DNA of 64,000 nt from Taenia hydatigena (taxonomy: Eukaryota > Platyhelminthes > Cestoda > Cyclophyllidea > Taeniidae): the NCBI GenBank assembly GCA_036345935.2, contig JADWOT020001380.1:1-64000 (forward strand). Direction: 5' to 3'. Below the pieces are notes generated by a model. The model did not search any database. It was not told the DNA's origin and was given only the letters and a program-made list of their open reading frames with translations. Below are positions 1 through 10,139 of this stretch, piece by piece (position 1 is the stretch's first letter; the number at the start of each line of letters is the position of its first letter). Position numbers and translations under genes: made by a program.

Positions 1-3000
1 TATTTGAAGCCATTCCACGGTATAACCATCTATCACGACCCCCATCTCATCTGGCCATTCCGTGCACCATATCATTAAACTCCACGTAGCTGTCCGATCG
101 CAGTACTAGCCGTCATACCCATTTAATGGCACCGTGTGCTGAATTGGCAACACAACATTTTAGACCACCCTGTGAAGTAATAGACTGTGAGTTCATTTAA
201 GCTGTAATCAGCCTTCTCGCTTTCCGCCTTCCTGACGTACATACCCCTGTACAAGGCAGTCGGGAGCATCTTGTTTTCTTCTCCTTAAACACAACCCTTC
301 CTCCTTAAACCCATTTACCCGACAACCTATAAGATACGCGTTCACCACCTTTTAAGGCTATTGTTAAGGCCACGTAGTAGCACCCCACTTTTTGACAATC
401 CACAGCACATTTAGCAGTAGGGTTGGGGTACCAAATAAAGACGGTACTCTGAAGTGCACTTCACCTCCTTCAATAAACTGCAAGTCAACAAACTTAAAAC
501 ACTTCCACACCTGCTGAGGTGAAACATGCCGCAGCCGTCATTTGATCGTAAAAATGGGCTGGGATTGGGCAATGGAACACTTCCATCACCAGTTCATACA
601 TATGAACTGCAGCATCCTCTTTTTTCTCCTTCTTGGACACGAAAAGAGACATCATACTCGGCTAGAATACATATAAATGTATTTAACATACCAACGACCC
701 ACTTCATTAAGGTGCAACGCCGAGGCAAATAGATGGCCCCATCACTGAAATCCTCCATCCAACAAACCACCGGCACACTACATAGTCGCCTCCACCTTGT
801 TCAGCACCGTCCTTCATGCTCTCCTCGGCAAGAGTTCTGCACTCTCAGCCCCCTCATCTTCCATGGTGTTAGCGAAATTCCGTATGGGATGGAACAATGG
901 GCTAGCCACCACGCGCTTCCAGGACCAGTGGAGGAAATACGAGCCTAAAAGCAAAAGGCCAAACTCTTGCTAACGATGCGGCCCCACGACAAATATAGTG
1001 ACAGAATAGTTACGAGTTAAGATAGCTACCAGTCCGAATTCTGCTGTCACATCGCAAACATGCAAGAACAAGTCCAACCACTTGTCTCAGACAACGGAAC
1101 TAAACTCAATACCATTAACTGGCGGATGACAATTGAAACGCACAAATGAATCCTAAGATAGTACAATCCTATATGGCATAAGCTGCGTAGGTAAGAAACT
1201 GCAGAGGCAAGTGAAGCATGAAGTCGTTGGGCATTTTACTTTCGCTCACCAATTAAGCGCACCCGACAAATAAGTCGTCCCACTCACTGCAGCAAAACAC
1301 GTGGATGTCATTCAAGTGCCTCTGGAAAGTTACCCATGCGTGAATACGGGCCAACAACTTGCGTTTTAAGCCCCAAACATAGGGCAAGCGATTATCGAAT
1401 ATGGAAACGAATTGTACAGACAATGATGCATATCAAAGCATCATAATATAACCGTCCTTCCAATTGCTCCACACTTATTTGATATCGGCAAAAGCAACAA
1501 AATCTCAAAATCTTAGAGTAAAAACGAACAAGCAAAACTGTTAATTGTAAGGCAATAATACATAATTTAACTTATCTGACATGCGCACAAAGTAACTGGT
1601 TCACTCTTGTTTTGCTTTCGCGTGGAACTCACACACCGTACTCAGATGTTCATGAGTGTGCAGATGGGAAGGAGAGGCTAGTGAGTGGGTAAGATGGATT
1701 AGGGAACTTGCCTCTTAGGCGTGGTCCCTCATTTGGTCCATTATTATTAGTAAGTTAGGCATGCAAACAAAATTGTCTCGCATAACCGGATTATACTAAA
1801 TTAATTTATTCTCCTAAAAACATCTTAATTTTGATCAAAAGTTTGTTTCCCAGACGAGTCGTGTTGGGCATGCACAGCTTATGAAAAACCCCTGTTGACT
1901 AAGTGCGGTTTGAGCTGCCATGGCAGCACACCTTAACATTGATTGTACCCGCAAAAACACCTTGATCACTTTGATGCAGACGAATTGCAGTAGGACGGGC
2001 AATCATCAGTTTGAACTCTTTTACGACACACAGTACGAGGGTTATGAGGAAAAAATCCCAATTTTCAATTTTGATTTAAACATAGGGTGAAACCAGCTAA
2101 TTCAATTTTAGCGGCAAAATACTGTGAGATTTCGGTGATAAAGTCTTTAGCCAATCGCCTTAAACACAATTATAATAAATAAATTTACTCAGGACTGTGT
2201 ATACTTTGCAAGGACAAAACAGCCGTGGTTAAGAGTGCCTCCGCCCACGACTGCCTATCTACACGCATGATTTTATCAACTAATCGGACAAGGCTGACCG
2301 GGAAGGGGCTTTTAAGGTTGCACAATGCAAGCATATGCTAGCAACTCACGCACCGACCCTGAATATTGGCGCGCTGAATGTTTGCAATGACAGACTAGAC
2401 TGACCTTATACCACTGGGTCTTCAAATCCATAAACTACAGGGCCACCACGCCTGTAGAGTCCGAAAAAATGAGTGAAAGTACGTTTCGTGTCACCATATA
2501 TAAAATATTCTTGGCTAAAGGGCATAATCTCATGAAGAGTAGTACTCGTTCTCGGTGAGGTGAGGTGCAACTCAAGGCTTCAGAGGCTGTCCGACTCCAC
2601 TCACTTGACCGATAAAACCTTCGACACGTAAAGTGCTGCGGTCTCGATTGACCCTACGTCACGGTGCGAATTCTCTTTGGACATCAGGCAGAGCAAAACA
2701 GAATTCCACGCCAATCGCTACACGTGCAGCCGCTTCATTTCCACACGTGCCAACGATGAAGAAGTTGATGTGAATGGTAAGAGGCATGCTTCTAGTACAA
2801 AACCTTCTCGCGCTTCTATTGTAAACTCAGTGGGATTCTTATAAGTAGTCACTGCACTCAGCAGTTCTAGCATTCTTCATTATGATGACATCTGCTCCTA
2901 GACCACTTCGTTGAGTATCTGGGTGGAAACCTCGGTATATATAAAATTGGAAAGAGGAAACTTGATCAAAACAAATGACTAGCAGCAGATGGCTGACTAG

Positions 3001-5793
3001 ACAATGCTTTGAAATCCTAATTAAGAAATTAGGATTTGTGTTTGCTCTGCTCTAAATTGATAAAAAAATGACACCTGCTGTGGCTATGGAAGTGAGTGCA
3101 GATGAACTCCATATCACTGCCATCTCCTAATGGTCTCTCTTCTCGTTTTCACTCTTTTGGGGCCACAACTCTATCCATGGATGAAAAGGTCTATGCAAGA
3201 AATCAATGCACTTATTTTTGGTCTTTTATTAAATGAGCAAAATAAGCTTGCAGGAGTGTAGTTCAGCAGTATTGATGGTTCCTCTGAATGTATGGCTGAG
3301 TTAAATGGACTCCGTTTCGGCACATCATCGCACCACCCCCTCGGCTCATTAAACTACTATTACGGTGGGAATGCTTCAATCAGAGATGGCTACTAAGGTA
3401 AGATCCAATACTAGACTGAGAAAAATAATGAATCATTTCTCTGGCAGATGTATATCTTCTTTGGTCGCTATCTTTCTTCCTTCATTCCTATAGGCTATAG
3501 CACACTGCCACGCAATTTCACTTTGCCATCTTCATCTCAAACAAGTGCGATGCTGTTAGAGCATCAGATTCATGTATGCGCCCCTCTGCCCCTACTACTA
3601 CTATCGTTTGGCATGCTGTGCCACCTTTCTGACCGACTTTCATGCATCTACCGTCCTTCGCATCGGTCTGACAGATACACGAGCGATTGTCACTGCAACC
3701 CGTTAAATACTTCACTCTTCGCCACTTAAGGCATGTCACCATATGTTAGAAATCGAACGAATGCGTAAATGTTACCTCGCTTAATCAAATCGCTGACAAA
3801 ATAGCTCAACAGCTTGAACTGCTTAGGAATGGCTCAAGAGTACTCTAGCGAAATTCAAGAGCCCTACGTTCACGAAATGCAAGACGTGCGCGAACTGTGA
3901 CAACTTCGATATATCCATTTCACTCCACATATGCTGTGCAATGCATCTACATTCAGATGTTCCATCGACCAAGCATCCAACACATAAATGGACAACATGG
4001 TGAAAACACAGGTGAGACAACATGGTGGTGTCAAATTACTGAACAAATGAGTCAATAAAACAAAGCCAACCTAACCATAACTTGCCGTGGCTTGAGCAAA
4101 GTATGGTGAGTTACGCCTTTTAAAAATCACCCTCATTTTACAAGTGCAAATACTTGAAGCTAGACAAACTGCGCACATACACGTTGGCACGTGGATACTT
4201 GGGACAACAAAGGCAGTTGATGAAATTGTTGGAGTGAGTTGGTCGCATTCACTGGCTTGTGCCTGTCGTACACGCGGCAGACTCGAGTGCAAGCGACACG
4301 GGATTAGTCTTCACATCCTCGGCATTTATACCTCCAGAACTAATAAAATGTTTAGATAGAGTCATAATTTATTTGCACTATATTGAGCAAAGATCAAAAA
4401 CCAGAGTTCGCTTTCCTCACATCATAAATTAACGAAAACTACCCTTGCAAAGAGATTTGCGATCACTGGTCGCCTCATGCCTAATAGGTGCAATGAAGCA
4501 GACTTTCCCGACGCTCCCCTTTCAGGCGGCCTATACAGCTGGAGAATTCGCTTCACCGCTACAAATGTGAGTTGACTTTAGTCCACGTGTTTCGATGAGG
4601 TCTACCCAACGAGAGAACATAAACACCTGGTTGGACGGAGCATTTAAAACATTCACCTGCATAATGGTATGCGTTCATCATGGTTAACAAGCCTAGACCA
4701 ACCGAATTTATCAAATTCTGCCGTTAGATCGTACTTCTTGCCGCAATTATTATCTAGCGATTTTACTCATTAGCATTCACTAGCCTTTGGCAGCCTCGTC
4801 AGCATGAATGCATTGGCACGGTCGTCATACCTTTTCTTCAAATTTTACAAATAATATTGACGACTCGGAACATTTTGAGGCTTTTGCTAGCGATCTTCCA
4901 CTTTTCTTCCTTTTATGAGCAAAACGCTAACTGAGCATTTACTGTTTAGCTTCTACATTTCTTAGGTTGCATGCTTCAAACACTGAATTGGATAAGCTAA
5001 ATAATTTTTGCCTCTGTTTTTGGAGATTTGATTTCGTTTTCTCATGCTTCTGCCCAGCTATCTTCAGCGATCTCTTTATAATAGCAAACGCCATTGCTGC
5101 GAGGCTAATTATTACTAAATTAGATGCTAAAAACTTGTTTCGTAAACCTTATTATGCTCGCTTCATGCGTTCACATCTCGACGTATGATTTTTTCGGCAT
5201 TCGGTGAAAGAGCATTTGTTCCACATTGATTTCCACAGACAAGATGCAAGTGCACACCAGCTCTCCTCAAGACGCCAATATACTCTGATAGATCAAATGG
5301 AAGCCATTGCCTTCCCTTCAGCGATAAAAAGCTAGCCATTGAAAGCGATTTGTCCTTAACCCGCCAATATTACAGACTTAGTCCTGAAATTTAAAATACT
5401 TCCCACTGCGCCGTTTAATAAAGGGAAATCTGTACTTACGATGCTGAAAAAAGGTGCTTCGACATAATTTTGTCGTAACTGTAACCGAAAATCTTTTTCT
5501 GGCCAGAGGGAAAGTAGAGTCCAGCCGAGTTGTGTCCAATACCACCCCTTTTAGAAGTTTAAATGTTTGGGCCGCAATGCTGTTATCCGATGGACAGCTC
5601 AGTCATGTCACAGTTATCCGCCAATCACAAACCGCGAATCCATGATGTATCGCAAAAGTCATGGAAAGAAGGGGGAGTAAACAGTTGATGTGTCTTTGTC
5701 AAAAAGTACTGACGTGCCTAGGCAATGAGTACGATGTGAAGGAACCACTAGAGAGGGTATCTGCAAATGCGTAAATATATTAACAAAGACGTC
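1..5793. other. Gene-poor region, no recognised gene
   Basis: AT-rich DNA without a coding segment I can support. The open frames here are short (under 95 codons), show no recognisable motif, and are not bounded by convincing splice sites. The one structured element is an old repeat at about 500-1640, listed separately. Confidence 0.6.
500..1640 (+). repeat. Old dispersed repeat, copy 1 (about 1.1 kb)
   Basis: Several blocks match, in the same order and orientation, blocks at about 23200-24190. Examples are the stretch around 668-735 (AGAATACA...CGACCCACT...GAAGGTG-like), the block around 770-900 (cgcctcca...accgtcct...ggtgttagcg), and a block around 1525-1570 (aacaagcaaaact...ttgta.g.caat). 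The copies are diverged with indels. No terminal repeat, reverse transcriptase or transposase is recognisable, so the class is unknown. Boundaries are approximate. Confidence 0.5.
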
Positions 5794-5866
5794 GGTTCCG
5801 TGGCCTAATGGATAGGGCGTCTGACTACGGATCAGAAGACTGTGGGTTCGAGTCCCGCCGGAGCCG
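5794..5866 (+). tRNA. tRNA-Arg (anticodon ACG)
   Basis: Delivers arginine to CGU codons, and to CGC/CGA after A34 deamination to inosine. The 73-nt gene folds cleanly. The acceptor GGTTCCG pairs with CGGAGCC with one G-U pair. The A-box/D-arm is TGGCCTAATGG. The anticodon stem TCTGA/TCAGA encloses the loop CTACGGA, which gives ACG. A 5-nt variable loop follows, then the T-stem GTGGG/CCCGC with loop TTCGAGT, and discriminator G. No CCA is encoded, as expected in a nuclear genome. It has no intron. No TTTT Pol III terminator follows closely; the nearest T-rich run is TTTATTT about 12 nt downstream. It is the intact member of a set of related tRNA-Arg loci with similar 3' flanks at 8175 and 9582. 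Confidence 0.96.
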
Positions 5867-6240
5867 TAAAACTCCTTTATTTCTCCTGCTGCATGTAGTA
5901 GCACCATGCCTGTCCAACTATGGATTGCATCAGGAGGGATGGATGTGACACCTGCTTCGATGCTTGAAGGAAGGGGCAGTAAATCGAGCTAAAATGGGGA
6001 AAGTGGAATGTCATCATGCTTGGTGAGAGGCTAGAATCCATAACATCCGCGTTATTAGAACGACGCCTCAACCTACTGATATGCCTCATCACCACAAATC
6101 CTCTACCCTCATTTCTCTTTTGCTTTCTCACTACCAAATCCTTCCCACTACTTTTCCTCTGTACTCACTCCCTTATATTCACATCTTTTGTGCTCCTCAC
6201 CCTTCTTCTCCTACTCATCCGCTCCTGTTGCTAACCTCCC
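5867..6240 (+). repeat. Conserved 3' tail of tRNA-Arg loci, copy 1
   Basis: The sequence downstream of the ACG tRNA matches the sequence downstream of the tRNA-Arg copies at 8175 (+) and 9582 (-). Shared landmarks are a block like ctcctgctgcatgtagtagcaccatg (about 5883-5908), aatcgagctaaaatgggg (about 5982), catgctTGGTGAGaGGCTagaATCC (about 6013-6040), cgttattagaacgacg (about 6050), and a long pyrimidine-rich tract (about 6110-6240). Shared sequence this far beyond the tRNA 3' end means the duplicated unit was much larger than the tRNA, or is a tRNA-headed repeat. Confidence 0.75.
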
Positions 6241-6367
6241 TCCTTCGAACAGATGCCATGCTTCGCCGTTATGACACATGGAATGAAATGTGATAGATGA
6301 GGTGTGACCAGCGGCGTCGCTTATTGCACCATTGGACAAGGAAGAAGTACGAAACAAGGTTTTAGCA

Positions 6368-6438
6368 GTCTCCGTAGCTTAGGGGTCAGAGCACTTGTGA
6401 ACCTGTTGAGTTTTGCCCACCTCATTGCCACGGCCTCG
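6368..6438 (+). pseudogene. Degraded tRNA-Thr-like sequence
   Basis: The 5' half (tccgtagcttaggggtcaga and following gcact) is nearly identical to the acceptor/D-arm/A-box region typical of eukaryotic tRNA-Thr. A TGTGAACC stretch sits where the anticodon arm of a TGT isoacceptor would be. The anticodon stem is shortened, and the T-arm lacks a usable GGTTCGAATCC B-box (only gagttttgccc is present). It is therefore a pseudogene or a tRNA-derived repeat head, not a working tRNA. It sits 0.5 kb downstream of the intact tRNA-Arg(ACG). Confidence 0.5.
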
Positions 6439-6439
6439 T

Positions 6440-7849
6440 AATGCCTTGTTTCCTTAGCACCTACCCGCTCTAGTATCGTGCACTCACACCACATCCAAAC
6501 TGATGGATCGAATGCGTAGATGGGTGGGTAGGTAGATTATTTAATGCTATTTCGTTTTTTTGCAGAAATTAGGTTCATGGGAAGCTGACATGTGAAATTT
6601 TAAGTCAAAATAAATTCTAGGCTGTACATTTGGGGTTCTAAAGCATTCCTAGACATAACAATCCAGGGATATTAGTGAATAGGCTGAGTGTTTTCAGTGG
6701 ATGCCTGCTAGCAGGGATTCCATGATGCAGAAAGCGTATCACCATTCACAAATTTCGCGCACTGCTAATTTATTTATGTCTCGCATTCACATTGGCAGAT
6801 GCTGCTCAGAGCACCCGCATGCGTTCATTTTCCATTGATTTAGGGCAGCAATCAGGAATTGAATGTTTGTTCGTTAACATTAGTCTTGGTTGAACGGTGA
6901 AACGATTTATTCCTTTTTGTGTTTGGCACGGATCTACTAACATTTAATTTGATCGTGGTCTTGCAAGCATTCTGTAATTGATGGTCGCACCTTAATGTTC
7001 GTCTAAGGGCTGAACAGTTTCCGAAAGTAGCAACACTGTTGCAATGCTTGCCTGAATGCGCCTTTTAAGTGCGAGGTAATCAGTGACCACGAGGGGGTTA
7101 GTGGAGGGAGCATCATCTTCAACTGAGCATGAAGCGTAATCTGAATGAGATCAGCCTCGATCACTCTTTTCCCTGCCTATGTGATCATTGCACTCAATAC
7201 GAAGGCCTAAGGATCAAGGCTAAAGATGAGATACCAATCGTATTACACTGACAGCTGAGATGGTGGAACACTACTCATTACAGAATCCCTTATTTAGCCA
7301 CGGTTCGTCAGAAATGCATAGCGCATGGCTAAAAAAAATACTCAGTACATCAAATTCTAGCATTTGTGGGAATTCGCTTCTACATTGTGGGGTCGATACC
7401 CTAAATAGGGTACAAAAACCAGGTCGATGACACACCCTGGCGAAGATTGCTTAATGCAAGTAAAATTGACTTACCCGCAGATGCCCCACAGTAGCCGCTC
7501 TCAAGACGTGCGCATGTATGTAGTGATCGGACCTTGTTGCATGCACCCGAAGGTGAAAGCAATGGAGCGACATAAGATGGGACAAATTGGAATGAAACTG
7601 GAAAATTGTATTCCGCAAAATAAAAGATATTTTTGAAGTGGACTCTGAACTGCATAAGGCAAGAAACTGCTAACCTACTCCATACATTTCTTTCCATTAA
7701 ATCGTGTGATCAAGGGCTTGTTATTGGTGACACTATCTGAGAACAATCAAAGCAACCGCTTGCTTGTCATTCACTTACTTCGGCCTGCATGCTGCCCAGG
7801 TAGGTGCTTTTCCAAGGCACGTGTGTCTCAGCGCTTCTCAAAATCCCGA
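6440..7849. other. No gene seen
   Basis: AT-rich sequence with no recognisable coding or RNA feature. A short repeat at 7785-7840 is listed separately. Confidence 0.5.
7785..7840 (+). repeat. Short inverted dispersed repeat, copy 1
   Basis: About 55 bp (cggcctgcatgctgcccagg, then taggt...ttccaaGGCACGTGTGTCTCAgCGCTTC) recur in reverse orientation at 11970-12036 with only a few mismatches. It lies just upstream of the larger duplicated tRNA-Arg unit, so it could be an edge of that duplication or an independent element. Confidence 0.7.
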
Positions 7850-8174
7850 ATGCTGACCACCACATAATGGTATCGTCACCGCTATTACCACCACGGCAGA
7901 TGTGATGACCACCACTCCTCCTCACCGCCCGTTTGTCGCCGGCTGGCATGTACGCTTCAGAAGGCATCTACAGCAAACGCAACTACTTTCACTGCTACAG
8001 GCACCACTGGAAGCAGAAGTGGTTTGTACTTACGAAAACATTAGCGCTATTGCATTACCGTTGCAAAGAGTGGATCGGTTGGAGGAGGAATTGTGCTGCT
8101 TAATTGCAGAAGCAACAGCAGGTGATGATGGTGATGGAAGAGAGGAAGAGGTAAAAAGAGAAAATGGGCTCGAT

Positions 8175-8247
8175 GAACCCGCGGCCTAATGGATAGGGCA
8201 TCTGACTACGGATCAATAGATTTTGGTCTAGAATACCGCCAAAGCCG
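8175..8247 (+). pseudogene. tRNA-Arg pseudogene (ACG-derived)
   Basis: The D-arm and anticodon arm are almost identical to the intact tRNA-Arg at 5794 (gcggcctaatggatagggc, atctgactacggatca), with the same ACG anticodon loop. The acceptor ends no longer pair, and the T-arm is destroyed (ttttggtctagaataccgcc instead of GTGGGTTCGAGTCCCGCC), so the B-box is lost. It should be neither transcribed by Pol III nor folded. It lies inside the left arm of an inverted duplication. Confidence 0.9.
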
Positions 8248-8466
8248 TAGGGAATCTCCATCTCCTCCTCTGCTTGCAGTGGCACCATGTATGTCTAGCA
8301 GGGAACTGCATCAATAGGGATGTACGTACTATTTACTTTGTCGCTAGGTGGAGGGAGGCAATAAATCGACCAAAATTGGGGGGTGGGAAGTTATCATGCC
8401 TGGTGAGCGGCTTAAATCCTCGATGCCTACGTTATTAGGGCGACGTCATAACCTGCCAACCTGCCT

Positions 8467-8495
8467 CACCACCACCACCACCACCACCACCACCA
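8467..8495 (+). repeat. (CAC)n microsatellite
   Basis: About nine uninterrupted CAC trinucleotides lie in the pyrimidine-rich tail of the duplicated tRNA-Arg unit. The equivalent place in the 5867-6240 copy has only caccacaa, so the array expanded in this copy. Confidence 0.9.
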
Positions 8496-9249
8496 ATCCT
8501 CTACTCTCATTTTTCCTTCATTCTCTCACTACAAATTGCTTCCCACTCCCATACCTTCACACTCCCTCATATTCCCTCCTCATGTCTCCATGCCTTCTTC
8601 CCCTCGCCACATTCTCCTTAGCGCGAAAAGCAGTGCCTAACTAAGTACTGCTCTCGCTGACCGGCGACAAGCTGGACAACATTCGATGAAATGGGAGTCA
8701 TGGGAAATCCTGGTGCCTGTTTGTCGCTGAGAATAAGTTCTGCGAAATGTACGAGCAATCATTCATTCTCTTTATTCACCTTTTCATCTAATCGTCTATT
8801 CTGTAGTATTCTCATCTGCTCATCTACTTTATTACCTGCTTATAAATATGTGTGATTGATTGCCCATTCAATTCCATCCTCGAATCACAATTGGACTCTG
8901 CCACTTCTCTCTTTTCTAGCCAGTAGCCTCAGGACGATGCGCATTTGACTTCACGTTCTGCGAATGTTCGACAGGTGTGTTTGCCGCTGGGATGAGTGAG
9001 CTGTAAAAGATCGATAACGTTGAATTTGCATATGAATGAAATAACGCCTGCTCTTCTCTGCTCTGCCGTATTATGCCTCATCCCTCAACCATTCATCAGT
9101 CACTGCAACCGACCCATCAACTCACAGATTCGCACCGTCAGTCTAGTGTGGTATGAGTGACCAGCAGTAGAGGCACGCCAAATGCGCTAATTTATCCAGT
9201 CACACCTTAACTACCATATAAGTCATTCCATATCTCACCGCGGCAAAGC

Positions 9250-9960
9250 ATAGCACCTGATTGGAGGAGAGGGGTTAGATGCAAAATTGAGTCAGGAAGT
9301 AAGTGCGAAGGTAAATGCGTGGGAAATAGGCGATGGTAGGGGGGGTGGAGGGGAATGAAGAAGGAAGGAAACTGGTGGTGGATAGGTGTTCTATTAAGTT
9401 CGGCATTGTCCTAATAGTGTGAATGCCGAGGATTCGAGGCTTTCACTGGACATGCTAATAATTTAATCTCTTCCTTTCTAGTGCAATTGACTGTCTCTTC
9501 CCCTCTAATGCCTTCTTGTTTTAGTCGTTGCTGGACAGATGCGGTGCCACTACAAGCAGCGGAGGAAATAAGGTAATGTTGCGGTCCCGACGGGACTCGA
9601 ACCCGTAGTCTTCTGATCCGAAGTCAGACGCCTTATCCATTAGGCCACGAGACCAACAGCTGCTACTTTTCCTTTCAGCTCCCCTTCTTCCTCATCATTG
9701 CCATCCGCTGTAGTCAAGCCCTACACCTCCTTCTTATATCAGTCTATTCTTTGCAACTGTAATGCGGTGGTTTCAGCACTTCCGTATGTACAAACAACTT
9801 CTACTTTTAATGACGCCATGGCAGTGGTTAAGGCTGCGCTTGCGGTAGATGCCTTGTGAAGCAGGCGTTCCAGCCGACGACGAACAAGGGGAGCGAGTGG
9901 TGGTTCACTAAGTGACCCTGACTTTCAGCATTATTAACCAGACCCCACGTGCCGCTTTCT
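9250..9960 (-). repeat. Right arm of inverted tRNA-Arg duplication
   Basis: Reverse-complement counterpart of 7850-8640, holding an intact tRNA-Arg(TCG) at 9582-9654. Homology extends both upstream of the tRNA (about 9655-9960) and downstream of it (about 9250-9581, the purine-rich strand as written). The roughly 0.6-kb spacer between the arms (8645-9250) has no recognisable gene. Confidence 0.7.
9582..9654 (-). tRNA. tRNA-Arg (anticodon TCG)
   Basis: Delivers arginine to CGA-family codons. Read on the minus strand, the acceptor GGTCTCG pairs with CGGGACC with wobble. The D-arm A-box is TGGCCTAATGG. The anticodon stem TCTGA/TCAGA holds the loop CTTCGGA (anticodon TCG), and the T-stem ACGGG/CCCGT holds TTCGAGT. 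The discriminator is G and there is no intron or encoded CCA. The body is close to the ACG gene at 5794, with the anticodon differing at position 34. This fits descent of isoacceptors from one ancestor within the cluster. Confidence 0.95.
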
Positions 9961-10139
9961 TCTCTCGCCGCAAGACTCATTAGTCGCGGCCCAGAAAATG
10001 GGCGCTTCCGACCAAGGAATATTACACTGGCCTCTGCTCTGCCTGTCCGGCGGGCCATATTTGCACCGCGGAAGTCTTTCCGATTCCGGCAACTGTGCGC
10101 AGAAGTGAACCAATCTGAATACCATGCTGATCCTTAGCC

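Larger units (their letters stand above)
7850..8640 (+). repeat. Left arm of inverted tRNA-Arg duplication
   Basis: This unit holds the dead tRNA-Arg at 8175. It matches, in opposite orientation, the unit at about 9250-9960 that holds tRNA-Arg(TCG). Matching parts lie upstream of the tRNA (gtcgccggctggcatg...aaggcatctacagcaaacgc; agaagtggtttgtacttacg; attaccgttgcaaagag) and downstream of it (ctgcttgcagtggcaccatg, cgttattagggcgacg, pyrimidine tract). In translation the upstream part keeps similar peptides in both copies, such as EVVCTY and a LQR.D segment, hinting at a once-coding origin. Confidence 0.7.
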
